From assembly GCA_027563935.2 (NCBI GenBank), contig CM050449.1:86962371-87026370 (forward strand): a DNA stretch of 64,000 nt, written 5' to 3'. The notes under the pieces were generated by a model, which was not told where the DNA came from, searched no databases, and was given only the letters and a program-made list of their open reading frames with translations. Shown one piece after another: positions 11,811 through 23,215 of this stretch (within the stretch, counting starts at the first letter, position 1; each line of letters starts with the position of its first letter). Position numbers and translations under genes: made by a program. Source of the DNA: Costus lasius. Lineage: Eukaryota; Streptophyta; Magnoliopsida; Zingiberales; Costaceae.

Positions 11811-13487
11811 TGAAAGACCCCTTTCCAGAGGGGGGGCGAAACCCAATAAGTGGCGCAAATAAAATTTCATGCGGAATCAAGGGTTTCATAAGATCATTAG
11901 CAAGAACACATGATCAACTTCATAAAGATTGGATTCATACCATATCCATTTCGCTTGGATGGCGATTTGGAAGAAGAGAGAGCGAGAGGATCTCCTCCAA
12001 AGGATGTGCACACTAGATGAAGAAGTCGCCTACTCCCTTGGTACTCCTTGTGCTAGCAAGGCTCCAAGAGGTCTCGATCCGTGAGGGAAGATGAGATGAG
12101 TTGCTTGGCGAATTCTCCTTGGCCGAATGCTTCTCTATCTCTCGTTGACACAAGCCACACGAGAACAAGAGCGAAGAGGAGCGACGAGAGTAACGTTCAC
12201 ATTGAACGTGGGGCGTGGTTTCTAAAAATAGCAAGCCATAAACTCGCCTTCAACTCTCATGCGATCAAGCGTTTACATCAAGTGAACCGATCGCATACGC
12301 CACTCTCTTTGAACCAAGCGTTCACCTAAGTGAACCGGTTCTAATAAGGTTGGTTCAAAGACCAAACCAAAATAGCCCAAGTCATGGTCTAGATCTAATT
12401 GGACCCAATGGTTCCAGATCTAACCGCTCATCTCTGATGCTGCTGATCTCACCGATCTAACATCCATTCTCTCGATCAAAGCTTACCGATCTCAAGCCCT
12501 AATCAATCAAACATGATCAGACCAGATCTCACTTACAATCAGAGATTAAATCCCTATTAAACTGAACCCAAACAATTCAGTCCACACGATCTGACTTAAG
12601 TAAGCCATATCATCAAATTGTGCGACCCTGAGGGTTTCCTTTAAATGTCGGTAACGATAACTTACGTTATCATGATCAGTGAGGGGTATCTAGCAACACA
12701 TCACTGTCTCCCGATATAAAGGAAAGAGTCTTCCAAGACTACACCCAAACCACAGCACAAGTGTGAATCTACTCACAAGGCATACAAGTTTCCTTTGCCA
12801 CTGGATGTTCTTATTGGACAAGCTAGTCAAGCCTGTAACTCCAATATGATGAACATGATTAGATCAGATGATCACAGTCATCTGGGTATGGCCATACACT
12901 TTCTCAATCATCTCATCCAGGGGGGCCCCTTTAGAACATCACACTCCAATCAAGGAGACGGCAATCCTATATCTATCACTAGTGCCCTAACCTGACTCAT
13001 GATCATTATCCAAGATAGTCTATAACCATTATGTTTCAAATGATATTGAACTACCTCAAAACAATGACAACCATCATTTAGAAACACAAGTGATCTCAAG
13101 TCAGAGGAAATGTGCCACTTGTTGCATACAAGGATTATTCACATTGTGACAAGCAATTGAATATCCTAGTAGGGTCTATCCAGTACAACCAATGTACCCA
13201 TGAGTCTACATCTTATTCCATGCTCGAAGCATCCTATAAGATTAGAACACATATTAGTCTCAATCATATCAAGGCTGTCTCATGTTCACCAAGATATCTC
13301 GACTAAGGACATACAGCATGTCAGCCTAGCTGAACAGCATTGAGACATTATTCAGAAGTATACATATTGCAGCAGATGATGTAACAAACTGAATAACAAC
13401 CATTGCCTTTATAAACTTAAGAGTTTATACATGATACTGATGCAATCCCAAGGCCTCAAACATTAGCCTTAAGGGCATACCCCAACA
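11811..13487 (-). repeat. 3' LTR of copia C
   Basis: This 1677-bp LTR begins TGAAAGACCCC and ends CCCCAACA in window orientation, the mirror of the TGTTGGGG...TCTTTCA form. It has a run of 7 G near 11829 where the partner LTR has 14. Confidence 0.95.
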
Positions 13488-13502
13488 ATCTCCCACTTGC
13501 AC
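13488..13502 (-). other. Polypurine tract of copia C
   Basis: The element strand reads GTGCAAGTGGGAGAT immediately before the 3' LTR. The window strand shows ATCTCCCACTTGCAC. Confidence 0.75.
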
Positions 13503-13507
13503 TTAAT

Positions 13508-16500
13508 CTAATGGTTGAGTAACCTCAAACCCATATTATTACAGTGCTTCTCATGCTTCTGCTGCGCCAGAGGCTTGGTAAGCGGGTCAGCCAGATTGTC
13601 ATCTGTATGAACCTTGCAGACTTTGATCTCGCCACGATCAATGATCTCCCGGATCAAGTGAAACCGTCTCTGTATGTGCATGGACTTCTGGTGCGACCGT
13701 GGTTCCTTTGCTTGTGCGATTGCTCCAGTGTTATCACAGAAGATAACCAAAGGATCTGCACTCGAAGGAACAACACCAAGTTCCTGAATGAACTTACGAA
13801 TCCACACTGCCTCCTTAGATGCTTCTGAGGCTGCAACATACTCGGCTTCTGTTGTGGAATCAGCAACGATGGACTGTTTGAAACTTTTCCACACCACAGC
13901 ACCTCCATTCAAGCTAAACACATAGCCTGATTGCGATCGGAAATCATCCTGGTCAGATTGGAACGAAGCGTCAGTATATCCTTCAATACTGAGTTCTTCC
14001 TGACCACCATACACCAAGAACATATCTTTGGTCCTCCGAAGATATTTTAAAATGTTCTTGACTGCAATCCAGTGCGCCTGACCTGGATTACTTTGGAACC
14101 GACTGGTCACGCTTAACCCGTAAGCGACATCTGGGCGAGTACACAACATCGCATACATAATGGACCCAATAGCCGAAGCATAAGGCGTATTGTCCATTTC
14201 ATCTTTCTCAGTCTGTGTTTGTGGACACTGACTCTTCGAAAGATTCAGACCATGTCTGACTGGAAGATATCCTCTTTTAGAATTCTCTAAATGGAATCTC
14301 TCCAGGACTTTATCGATGTAAGTACTCTGGCACAGCCCGAGAAGCCTTTTAGATCTATCTCTGTAGATCTTCACACCTAATACATAGGCTGCTTCTCCTA
14401 AATCTTTCATCTGGAAACATTTCCTTAACCATGCCTTAACAGCATGCAGTTCAGGAATATCATTTCCAATGATTAAGATATCATCGACGTAGAGGACCAG
14501 GAAAGTAATCACGCTCCCACTAAACCTCTTATATACACACGGGTCATCTTCATTCTTGATGAAACCAAACTCAGAGATTGATTCATCAAAACGAATATTC
14601 CAGCTTCTAGATGCTTGCTTAAGTCCATAAATGGACTTCTTTAACTTGCATATTTTATGACGATCTGATGGATTAGTGAAACCTTCAGGTTGTGTCATAT
14701 ACACATCCTCATCCAGTTTTCCATTAAGGAAAGCCATTTTCACATCCATCTGCCAGATCTCATAATCATAATATGCAGCTATCGCGAAAAGAATCCGAAT
14801 CGACTTGAACATGGCTACAGGAGAGAAAGTTTCATCATAATCTATCCCGTAGATTTGTTTGAAACCTTTCGCTACTAGCCTGCCTTTATAGGTAACCACG
14901 TTACCATCCATGTCAATCTTCTTCTTGAAGATCCATTTACAGCCTATAGGGATTACTCCCAGAGGCGGATCAACCAAATCCCAGACTTGGTTATCTGACT
15001 TGGAGTCCATTTCGGCTCGCATAGCTTCAAGCCATCTAGCTGACTCTGGTCCACTGACCGCATCCGCATAAGTGAGGGGTTCATCATTGTCAATGATGTA
15101 GACTCCGTCATAGCGCTCAGGCTGTCGACGGATCCTTCCCGATCTTCGCGGTTCCCGTGATATCTGAGCCTCAGGTTGTTCAATAACCTGTTCTACTGGC
15201 TCAGGCTCATCCAACTGTGCTTGACTACTTTGTCCTTCCTCTGGATTCTCATCCAGTTTTCTTTCTCTCCCACTGGCTTCTTGCAGAAGAAACTCCTTCT
15301 CAAGAAATATTGCCGTCCGAGCAACAAATACCTTGTTCTCTTTGGGATCGTAGAAATAATAACCCTTAGTTTCTTTAGGGTAACCGACAAAGATACATTT
15401 CTCAGATCTGCTCTCCAGTTTCCCAGAGGCGAGCTTTTTGACATAAGCCTTGCAACCCCAGATCCTGATAAATGTCAAGCTCGGCTGTTTCCCATACCAT
15501 AATTCATATGGAGTCTTTGAAACTGCCTTGGATGGCACTCGGTTTAGTACCTTTGCAGCTGTTTCCAGTGCAAATCCCCAAAAGGAGTAAGGTAGAGTAG
15601 CCTGACTCATCATAGAACGAACCATATCAAGTAACGTTCTATTTCTCCTCTCGGACACACCATTCCATTGCGGTGTTCCTGGCGGAGTGAGCTGTGAGAT
15701 AATCCCACACTCCTTCAGATAGTCAGTAAACGCATGACTCAAGTATTCTCCACCTCGATCAGAATGAAGTGCCTTGATATTTCGGCCTAGCTGATTCTGT
15801 ACTTCATTTTTGAATTCTTTGAACTTGTCAAAAGATTCACTCTTATACCTCATCAGATAGACATAACCATATCTACTGAAATCATCAGTAAAGGTAATGA
15901 AGTACGAATAGCCACCTCTGGCATGTTTACTAAATGGGCCACACACATCACTGTGTATGAGGTCAAGTAAACCTGAAGCCCTTTGACCTTTGTTAGGAAA
16001 AGGAGACTTCGTCATTTTACCCATTAAACAAGCTTTGCATGTATCAATCTCCTCATAGGAGAATGATCCCAGCAGTCCATTGTCATGCAACCGCTTAATG
16101 CGTTTCTTGTTAATATGGCCTAAACGACTATGCCATAGCAAGGTGCTATGATCAGCATACTTGGCTTTCTTATTATCAATAGTTTGTATAGAACATTCCA
16201 TGTCCAACATGAATAACCCATTGTTAATTGAACCAGTAGCATAAACAATATTATCCAAAGAAATAATACACTTTGAAATATTGCATTCAAAGGAAAACCC
16301 TTTCCTGACAAGAGCAGGAATAGAGATAATATTCTTGGTAATGCTAGGAACAAAATAACAATTGTTTAATTCTAATACAAGTCCAGATGGTAATGAGATG
16401 TAATATTCCCCTACAGCAACAGCAGCAACCCGTGCCCCGTTTCCAACTTGTAGGTCCACCTCATGCTGCCCCACCTGTCTTCTTCTCTTGAGTTCCTGTA

Positions 16501-17392
16501 CATTTGAACAAATGTGAACTCCACATGCAGTGTCCAACACCCATGATATAGAAGAAGATGATATCATGACTTCAGTCACAAATATACCTGAGCCAGAAGC
16601 GATGCTTCCCTTCTTGACTCCTTGGAGCGCTTTACAGTCCTTTTTCCAGTGACCTAGCTGGCCACAGTGGAAACATCTGTATTCCTTCGACCGCTTAACC
16701 TTCTGTTTCAGAGCCTTATTGTAGTTCTTGACTGGGGCTTTGCCCTTCTTCCCCTTCTTCTTGTTCCTAGAAGGAACCATTAAGACAGAGGTTGAAGGCT
16801 TTCCCTTCAGAGTCTCCTCAGTAGTCAAGAGCATATTCAGCAACTCTGCCGGGGTACAATCGATTTTGTTCACATTAAAGTTAATAATGAACGCATCGAA
16901 AGAGGGCGGGAGAGACTGCAGAATAATGTCTATAGCAAGCTCCTGATTGATGGTATGCCCCAGTTTCTCTAGAGCCTCTTTGTGCCCAATCATCTTGAGC
17001 ACGTGAGCTCCCACTGGGCTCCCTTCAGCCAGTTTGCTCTGAAAGAAAAGCTTGGTCAAATTATAGCGCTCAGTCCTCGCCTGTGCAGCATACAACATTT
17101 TGAGGTTTGCTATAATTTCTATAGCAGACATATCCTCATGCTGTCGCTGCAGAGGTGGCGTCATAGACGCTAGCATCAGGCAAGCGACATCAATGCTATC
17201 ATTGACATGCTTTTCATAGGCTTCACGAACCGCCCTTGCGGCGTTCGCTGCGGGTTGAGGCGGTATTGCCGTCTCGAGGACATACAGTTTCCTCTCTGCC
17301 TTAAGAACAATCTTAAGGTGTCCGTACCAGTCTGAGAAGTTTGGCCCAGCAAACTTCTCCCTTTCCAGTAGGGATCGCACATTGAAGCTCAT
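13508..17392 (-). CDS. Copia C gag-pol polyprotein, intact, 1294 aa
   Basis: One open frame from ATG (17390-17392) to the stop. Domains in order: gag about residues 1-210 (UBN2-like); a lysine-rich stretch; zinc knuckle with C240, C243, H248, C253; aspartic protease with the DTACG active site near residue 287; HHCC pre-integrase; integrase with the catalytic aspartates in HSDVCG and HSDRGGE and the glutamate in SERRN; reverse transcriptase with QMDVK and YVDD (residues 968-971); RNase H with TDAS, STTEAEY and FCDNTG. The single-frame gag-pol, length and order are standard for plant Ty1/copia. Two private changes are a methionine for the lysine of the KSKHIQ segment in RNase H and VKM for VKT in RT; neither is a catalytic residue. 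Its role is a particle-forming and replication polyprotein. No frame break was found. Confidence 0.96.
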   Translation of the reverse strand: MSFNVRSLLEREKFAGPNFSDWYGHLKIVLKAERKLYVLETAIPPQPAANAARAVREAYEKHVNDSIDVACLMLASMTPPLQRQHEDMSAIEIIANLKMLYAAQARTERYNLTKLFFQSKLAEGSPVGAHVLKMIGHKEALEKLGHTINQELAIDIILQSLPPSFDAFIINFNVNKIDCTPAELLNMLLTTEETLKGKPSTSVLMVPSRNKKKGKKGKAPVKNYNKALKQKVKRSKEYRCFHCGQLGHWKKDCKALQGVKKGSIASGSGIFVTEVMISSSSISWVLDTACGVHICSNVQELKRRRQVGQHEVDLQVGNGARVAAVAVGEYYISLPSGLVLELNNCYFVPSITKNIISIPALVRKGFSFECNISKCIISLDNIVYATGSINNGLFMLDMECSIQTIDNKKAKYADHSTLLWHSRLGHINKKRIKRLHDNGLLGSFSYEEIDTCKACLMGKMTKSPFPNKGQRASGLLDLIHSDVCGPFSKHARGGYSYFITFTDDFSRYGYVYLMRYKSESFDKFKEFKNEVQNQLGRNIKALHSDRGGEYLSHAFTDYLKECGIISQLTPPGTPQWNGVSERRNRTLLDMVRSMMSQATLPYSFWGFALETAAKVLNRVPSKAVSKTPYELWYGKQPSLTFIRIWGCKAYVKKLASGKLESRSEKCIFVGYPKETKGYYFYDPKENKVFVARTAIFLEKEFLLQEASGRERKLDENPEEGQSSQAQLDEPEPVEQVIEQPEAQISREPRRSGRIRRQPERYDGVYIIDNDEPLTYADAVSGPESARWLEAMRAEMDSKSDNQVWDLVDPPLGVIPIGCKWIFKKKIDMDGNVVTYKGRLVAKGFKQIYGIDYDETFSPVAMFKSIRILFAIAAYYDYEIWQMDVKMAFLNGKLDEDVYMTQPEGFTNPSDRHKICKLKKSIYGLKQASRSWNIRFDESISEFGFIKNEDDPCVYKRFSGSVITFLVLYVDDILIIGNDIPELHAVKAWLRKCFQMKDLGEAAYVLGVKIYRDRSKRLLGLCQSTYIDKVLERFHLENSKRGYLPVRHGLNLSKSQCPQTQTEKDEMDNTPYASAIGSIMYAMLCTRPDVAYGLSVTSRFQSNPGQAHWIAVKNILKYLRRTKDMFLVYGGQEELSIEGYTDASFQSDQDDFRSQSGYVFSLNGGAVVWKSFKQSIVADSTTEAEYVAASEASKEAVWIRKFIQELGVVPSSADPLVIFCDNTGAIAQAKEPRSHQKSMHIQRRFHLIREIIDRGEIKVCKVHTDDNLADPLTKPLAQQKHEKHCNNMGLRLLNH

Positions 17393-19213
17393 GGTGTTCG
17401 TTGCTGCAGGAATCTACAACAATGCAAGAACAGCAAGGTCAGTATCAATGTTTAGAATCAATCCAGGACTTAAGAAAGATTCTTTTCTCACTATTTTATC
17501 TGACTGAAAAATCCATTAAAAACAGTCCGAAAGAGTAACACTCTTTTAGTGAGATGGGATCCAGATTTTATACTTGGTCTCCGTGTCCCGCTCAGGCGAG
17601 ATAAGATGCACAGAGAGTACAAGCACTAATCTCTGGTAGGCAGTCCCTGCCAATCGCCAACCCGTGCGATTCCCCTTCATCTGGGCAATCCAGCAGACTG
17701 TGCCAACTGAGTTGGTACAACACAGTCTCTGATCCCACAGATGGCTGCCTCCATATAGCTAACATATGCCCCATATGTAGCCTACATGGTCAAGCTGACC
17801 TGACCTACTCCCTGGACCACCACGTGCTATGCTGAGCAACGAGAAGCGATAAATCCCTTCTCTGTAACACGCAGGTGAAATCACACACCGTCTGAAGATA
17901 GATGGGCGTGCCCACTGAGTGGGTACAACACGGCCCCAACGATAGTCAGAACAGTGAGTTTTCGCGCCAGAAGGCATTACATGCTTGATATTTAGCGTTG
18001 GATTTTAACGGTCTTTTATCTTCTTACTATCAGGCAAATTCTATGGCTATAGCAGAAGATAAATAACTCATGCAATTCTCATTATTAAACAATAAAAGAA
18101 AGCATGGATCTTATGTGGTAAAAGCCCATTAAGCCTAAGTAAGACCTTAACCTTAATTAAGTCTTCACTTGCTTTCTTCATGGGGCTTTTTCTTCTCATC
18201 TGGCCCAACCTAGGGCCCAAGCGCCCACTGCAGCTCAAGGTGCGCCCACCAGGAAAATGCGCCTGTCCTAGGGTCGAACCCTAGACCTCCCACCTGGTCA
18301 AGCCACTACTGCATGCGCCTCTGCCATGTGTGCTTTGTGCTCTTGTCTGATTAAATTACATATTAATCTATCTAGACAAGATTGACACGCAGGTCAATTA
18401 CACTTATAAATTAAACACAATGTGATTCGCAGATCACAAATAAATATTAATTTACAATTAACCAGGCTCGCAGGCCCCAGCACAACACACATTAAAGGGC
18501 AACCCACATAAGATGAAATAAACAAGCACATGGCATCCAATCAAACATGTGATCCATTACTAAGAAAATAAAATTTTTTGAAAAACCCATTGTCATCCAT
18601 TTTAATTTTCTTATCTGCCCTACAACCTTACAACGGTCCATTGATAGGGATCCACTCATCATGTCTAGTTTGATCCATTGCCCTTGCATGCACCAAGTCC
18701 TAACTGACTTGAGTTGACCTAATGGTCAACCATGCATGCGCCAAGGGCTGAACAACCATCATGAGTTCTGGCAAGCGGGTGTGACCCCGGGCCTAACTCA
18801 TGTGCGTTCAATGGTTGTCTCAACCAGACCTCGCTACACGCCTGTGATGCAATCGACCAATAGCCACCTCGTGCTTGCGCACAGGTGCCATCTGGTCGAT
18901 CCATCTAGGCTGTCAGATGGTCTGATCAGACTCTTTGGATCTAACCTAGAGGATGACTTCAACCCCATCAACCCGTCTAAGGGTTTATAGTAGGCGCTTA
19001 GATCTAAGTGAGGCGCGCAAGGGATGAAGTTTTTAAGAAAAACTATACATTCAACATGCGCAACAACATAAGCATCATACATGCGCCACAAAGAATAAAC
19101 ATGCGACAATGCACGCATGTAAAATTTTTCGCATGATGATAACCCTAGATCTATTCACCTCAAACATGGATCACATATTAACATGAAGCAATCATATGAT
19201 CAAGCAATAACAT
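17393..19213 (-). other. 5' leader of copia C (noncoding)
   Basis: The leader is about 1.8 kb long. It contains the stem motifs CCAACTGAGTTGG (17703-17715) and CCCACTGAGTGGG (17911-17923). It also has two overlapping short frames (17977-17759 and 17774-17592) that together correspond to the 128-aa leader ORF of E, shifted by one frame in the middle. I see nothing else recognisable. Confidence 0.8.
18270..18326 (-). promoter_or_regulatory. Pol III-like A and B boxes in the leader of C
   Basis: The A-box TGGCAGAGGCG (18316-18326) is a full match. The B-box GGTTCGACCCT (18270-18280) has one mismatch. Spacing is 35 bp, as in E. Confidence 0.35.
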
Positions 19214-19227
19214 GCGCTCTGATACCA
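19214..19227 (-). other. Primer-binding site of copia C
   Basis: The element strand reads TGGTATCAGAGCGC, two bases from the LTR end. Confidence 0.9.
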
Positions 19228-19229
19228 AT

Positions 19230-20914
19230 TGAAAGACCCCTTTCTAGAGGGGGGGGGGGGGGCGAAACCCAATATGTGGCGCAAATAAAATTTCATGCGG
19301 AATCAAGGGTTTCATAAGATCATTAGCAAGAACACATGATCAACTTCATAAAGATTGGATTCATACCATAGCCATTTCGCTTGGATGGCGATTTGGAAGA
19401 AGAGAGAGCGAGAGGATCTCCTCCAAAGGATGTGCACACTAGATGAAGAAGTCGCCTACTCCCTTGGTACTCCTTGTGCTAGCAAGGCTCCAAGAGGTCT
19501 CGATCCGTGAGGGAAGATGAGATGAGTTGCTTGGCGAATTCTCCTTGGCCGAATGCTTCTCTATCTCTCATTGACACAAGCCACACGAGAACAAGAGCGA
19601 AGAGGAGCGACGAGAGTAACGTTCACATTGAACGTGGGGCGTGGTTTCTAAAAATAGCAAGCCATAAACTCGCCTTCAACTCTCATGCGATCAAGCGTTT
19701 ACATCAAGTGAACCGATCGCATACGCCACTCTCTTTGAACCAAGCGTTCACCTAAGTGAACCGGTTCTAATAAGGTTGGTTCAAAGACCAAACCAAAATA
19801 GCCCAAGTCATGGTCTAGATCTAATTGGACCCAATGGTTCCAGATCTAACCGCTCATCTCTGATGCTGCTGATCTCACCGATCTAACATCCATTCTCTCG
19901 ATCAAAGCTTACCGATCTCAAGCCCTAATCAATCAAACATGATCAGACCAGATCTCACTTACAATCAAAGATTAAATCCCTTTTAAACTGAACCCAAACA
20001 ATTCAGTCCACATGATTTGACTTAAGTAAGCCATATCATCAAATTGTGCGACCCTGAGGGTTTCCTTTAAATGTCGGTAACGATAACTTACGTTATCATG
20101 ATTAGTGAGGAGTATCTAGCAACACATCACTGTCTCCCGATATAAAGGAAAGAGTCTTCCAAGACTACACCCAAACCACAGCACAAGTGTGAATCTACTC
20201 ACAAGGCATACAAGTTTCCTTTGCCACTGGATGTTCTTATTGGACAAGCTAGTCAAGCCTATAACTCCAATATGATGAACATGATTAGATCAGATGATCA
20301 CAGTCATCTGGGTATGGCCATACACTTTCTCAATCATCTCATCCAGGGGGGGCCCCTTTAGAACATCACACTCCAATCAAGAAGACGGCAATCCTATATC
20401 TATCACTAGTGCCCTAACCTGACTCATGATCATTATCCAAGATAGTCTATAACCATTATGTTTCAAATGATATTGAACTACCTCAAAACAATGACAACCA
20501 TCATTTAGAAACACAAGTGATCTCAAGTCAGAGGAAATGTGCCACTTGTTGCATACAAGGATTATTCACATTGTGACAAGCAATTGAATATCCTAGTAGG
20601 GTCTGTCCAGTACAACCAATGTACCCATGAGTCTACATCTTATTCCATGCTCGAAGCATCCTATAAGATTAGAACACATATTAGTCTCAATCATATCAAG
20701 GCTGTCTCATGTTCACCAAGATATCTCGACTAAGGACATATAGCATGTCAGCCTAGCTGAACAGCATTGAGACATTATTCAGAAGTATACATATTGCAGC
20801 AGATGATGTAACAAACTGAATAACAACCATTGCCTTTATAAACTTAAGAGTTTATACATGATACTGATACAATCCCAAGGCCTCAAACATTAGCCTTAAG
20901 GGCATACCCCAACA
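19230..20914 (-). repeat. 5' LTR of copia C
   Basis: This 1685-bp LTR is the partner of 11811-13487. It holds a 14-base G run near 19249-19262 and most of the transition-type differences, for example CACATGATTTG near 20008 against CACACGATCTG in the partner. Confidence 0.95.
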
Positions 20915-20919
20915 GATCT

Positions 20920-21815
20920 GACTTAAGTAAGCCATATCATCAAATTGTGCGACCCTGAGGGTTTCCTTTAAATGTCGGTAACGATAACTTACGTTATCAC
21001 GATCAGAGAGGGGTATCTAGCAACACATCACTGTCTCCCGATATAAAGGAAAGAGTCTTCCAAGACTACACCCAAACAACAGCACAAGTGTGAATCAACT
21101 CACTAGGCATACATGATTCCTTTGCCACTGGATGTTCTTTATTGGACAAGCCTGCCAAGCTTGTAACTCCAATATGATGAGCATGATTAGATCAGATGAA
21201 CATAGTCATCTGGGTATGGCCATACACTTTCTCAATCATCTCATCCAGGGGGCCCCTTTAGAACATCACACTCCAATGAAGGAGACGGCAATCCTATATC
21301 TATCACTAGTGACCTAACATAACTCAAGCTCACCATCCAAGATAGTCTATAACCATTATGTTTCAAATGATATTGAACTACCTCAAAACAATGACAATCA
21401 TCATTTAGAAACACAAGTGATCTCAAGTCAGAGGACATGTGCCACTTGTTGCAATCAAGGATTATTCACATTGTGACAAGCAATTGAATAACCTAGTAGG
21501 GTCTGTCCAGTACATCCAATGTACCCATGAGTCTACATCTTATTCCATGCTCGAAGCATCCTATAAGATTAGAATACATATTAGTCTCAATCATATCAGG
21601 GCTGTCTCATGTTCACCAAGATATCTCGACTAAGGACTTTATTGCATGTCAGCCTAGCTGAACATCATAGAGACATTATTCAGAAGTACGCTCATTGCAG
21701 CAGACTATGTAACAACCTGAATAACAACCATTGCCTTTATAAACATAAGAGTTTATACATGATACTGTTACAATCCCAAGGCCTCAAACATTAGCCTTAA
21801 GGGCATACCCTAACA
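20920..21815 (-). repeat. 5' LTR of copia B, second segment (after C)
   Basis: These 896 bp complete the split LTR and match 4410-5305 with a single difference found by eye (near 21711). The segment ends CCCTAACA, followed by the ATGGAT target copy. Confidence 0.95.
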
Positions 21816-21821
21816 ATGGAT

Positions 21822-22924
21822 ATGTCTATCTGATGAGACATAAATCCAAATCCTTTGAGAAATTTAAAGAGTTCAGACATGAAGTAGAAAACCAGCTCGG
21901 TAGGTCTATCAAAACTCTTTAATCAGATCGTGGTGGGGAGTAACTGAGCGGTGAGTTCTTTGACTATCTTAGGGAGTGTGGGATCCTATCCCAACTCACT
22001 CCTCCTGGAACACCTCAATGGAATGGTATGTTTGAGAGGAGAAATCAAATTTTGTTGGACATGGTTCAATCCATGATGAGTCATGCAACTCCACCTCCCT
22101 CATTCTGGGTTCGTACACTTGAGACAGCTTCTCTTATATTGAATAATGTTACATCTAAGAGTGTCTCCCAGATTCAATATGAGGTATGGAGTGGGAGACG
22201 CCCTAACCTCTCATTTATTAGGATCTGGGGATGTGAGGCTTATGTCAAACGTCAGGATTCTAGCAAGCTAGAACCTAGATCTGATAAATATTTGTTTGTG
22301 GGGTACCTTAAGGAAACTAAGGGTTACTACTTGTATGTTCCCACCGAGAACAAAGTTTTTGTTGCTCGGGGGGCTGTCTTTCTAGAGAAAATTTCTCATG
22401 AAAGAAGTTAGTGGGAGGAAGTTTGATTTGGATGAGGTCCAAGTGCAACAACAGGACAAGGAAATGGAACCTAGGCCGCTTGCATCAGTTGCTAGGCAAC
22501 CTGAGGCTCAGACACAGGTCCCACGCAGGTCTGGGAGGATTCGTTGTGCACCTAAGAGGTATGGGTCGTTGCCGACCCAACACGACAAGATCTTCATCAT
22601 TGAGAGTGAGCCCAGGACCTATGATGAGGCGGTCAGTGGACTAGACTCCGAGAGATGGCTTGAAGCCATGCGTTCTGAGATGGATTCCATGTCAATTAAC
22701 TAAGTCTAAGATTTGGTCGAGCTGCCTGATGGGGTAAAACCCATAGGGTGTAAATGGGTCTTCAAGAGGAAGACTAACATGGATGGCAATATAGTTACCT
22801 ATAAGGGTAGACTAGTGGCTAAAGGATTCAGACAAGTACGAGGTGGACTATGATAAAACCTTTTCACCAGTTACCATGATCAAATCCATTCAGATTCAGC
22901 TTGCTATAGCTGCATACCATGATT
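21822..22924 (+). pseudogene. Decayed copia element X, part 2: integrase core to start of reverse transcriptase
   Basis: This continues the X frame from 3628 with YVYLMRHKS. The integrase motif SDRGGE is present but flanked by in-frame TAA codons near 21918 and 21951. The glutamate region reads FERRNQ. The integrase C-terminal segment (IWGCEAYV, KETKGYY, FLEK) and a linker follow. A frameshift lies near 22395, with a further stop near 22701. The N-terminal reverse transcriptase (GCKWVFK, TYKGRLVAKGF) then appears until homology ends near 22924, where inverted LTR fragment G begins. The many stops and shifts show this is much older than A, B, C, E and J. Confidence 0.88.
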
Positions 22925-23215
22925 AAACCCATTTGGCCTATTGGGCCCATTTGGCCCATCTGGCCCAAATATGAAGTTACCTCCAATAAGTTCCTTCCAT
23001 CTCATCAGGCACAATGGCGCTGATAGATTCTCCCAAAAAAATCTGAGTTATCCAATAACTCGATCATTAGGCTGCTCGATTAATAGGAGAACCCGAGTTT
23101 CAAGTTGTGCGACCCTGTAGGTTCCTCTGACGTTGGCAGTGATGAACTCAGGTCATCACAAGCAGTGAGTGGCACCTAACAGTGCATCACTGCTACCCAA
23201 GTCTTCGGAATGGAT
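22925..23215 (-). repeat. Inverted LTR fragment G, first part
   Basis: Read on the minus strand, this matches the middle of solo LTR F, for example the shared AGTTATTGGATAACT and ATCAGCGCCA segments of F near 24102-24146. It starts with GGCC-rich near-repeats (22930-22972). It is cut by F at TGGAT and resumes at 25455. Both ends of the LTR are missing, so it is a truncated relic. Confidence 0.75.

Larger units (their letters stand above)
11811..20914 (-). mobile_element. Copia element C, full length, with intact gag-pol
   Basis: This complete 9.1-kb element in minus orientation is nested in the right LTR of B. The 5-bp TSD GATCT lies at 11806-11810 and 20915-20919. LTRs are 11811-13487 (1677 bp) and 19230-20914 (1685 bp). 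The 8-bp length difference comes from two G runs. By eye I count about 15 substitutions (about 0.9%), mostly C-to-T or G-to-A. Primer site, leader, uninterrupted gag-pol and polypurine tract are all present, so this is the best candidate for an autonomous, possibly recently active copy in the window. Confidence 0.97.
3629..21815 (-). mobile_element. Copia element B, full length, split by nested element C
   Basis: This complete LTR retrotransposon is in minus orientation inside the integrase region of X. Target bases ATGGA(T) flank both ends (3623-3628 and 21816-21821), and removing B restores the reading frame of X. The left LTR is 3629-5305. The right LTR is 11030-11810 joined to 20920-21815, with element C between. 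Each LTR totals 1677 bp, and I count about 5 differences between them by eye (about 0.3%). Without C, the element is about 9.1 kb. Its gag-pol has three in-frame stops, so it is unlikely to be autonomous now. Confidence 0.95.

Noticed and set aside
13544..13828. Antisense open frames over the RNase H region, repeated in every copia copy
   Set aside because: They are shadows of the conserved RNase H coding strand. Their repetition follows from copy similarity.
19249..19262. Run of 14 G as a possible quadruplex signal
   Set aside because: The partner LTR has only 7 G and other family LTRs have fewer, so it is best read as slippage or a sequencing artefact.
21822..22924. Treating X as part of element B
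   Set aside because: It is on the opposite strand, is much more diverged, and its frame joins 3628 to 21822 across B.
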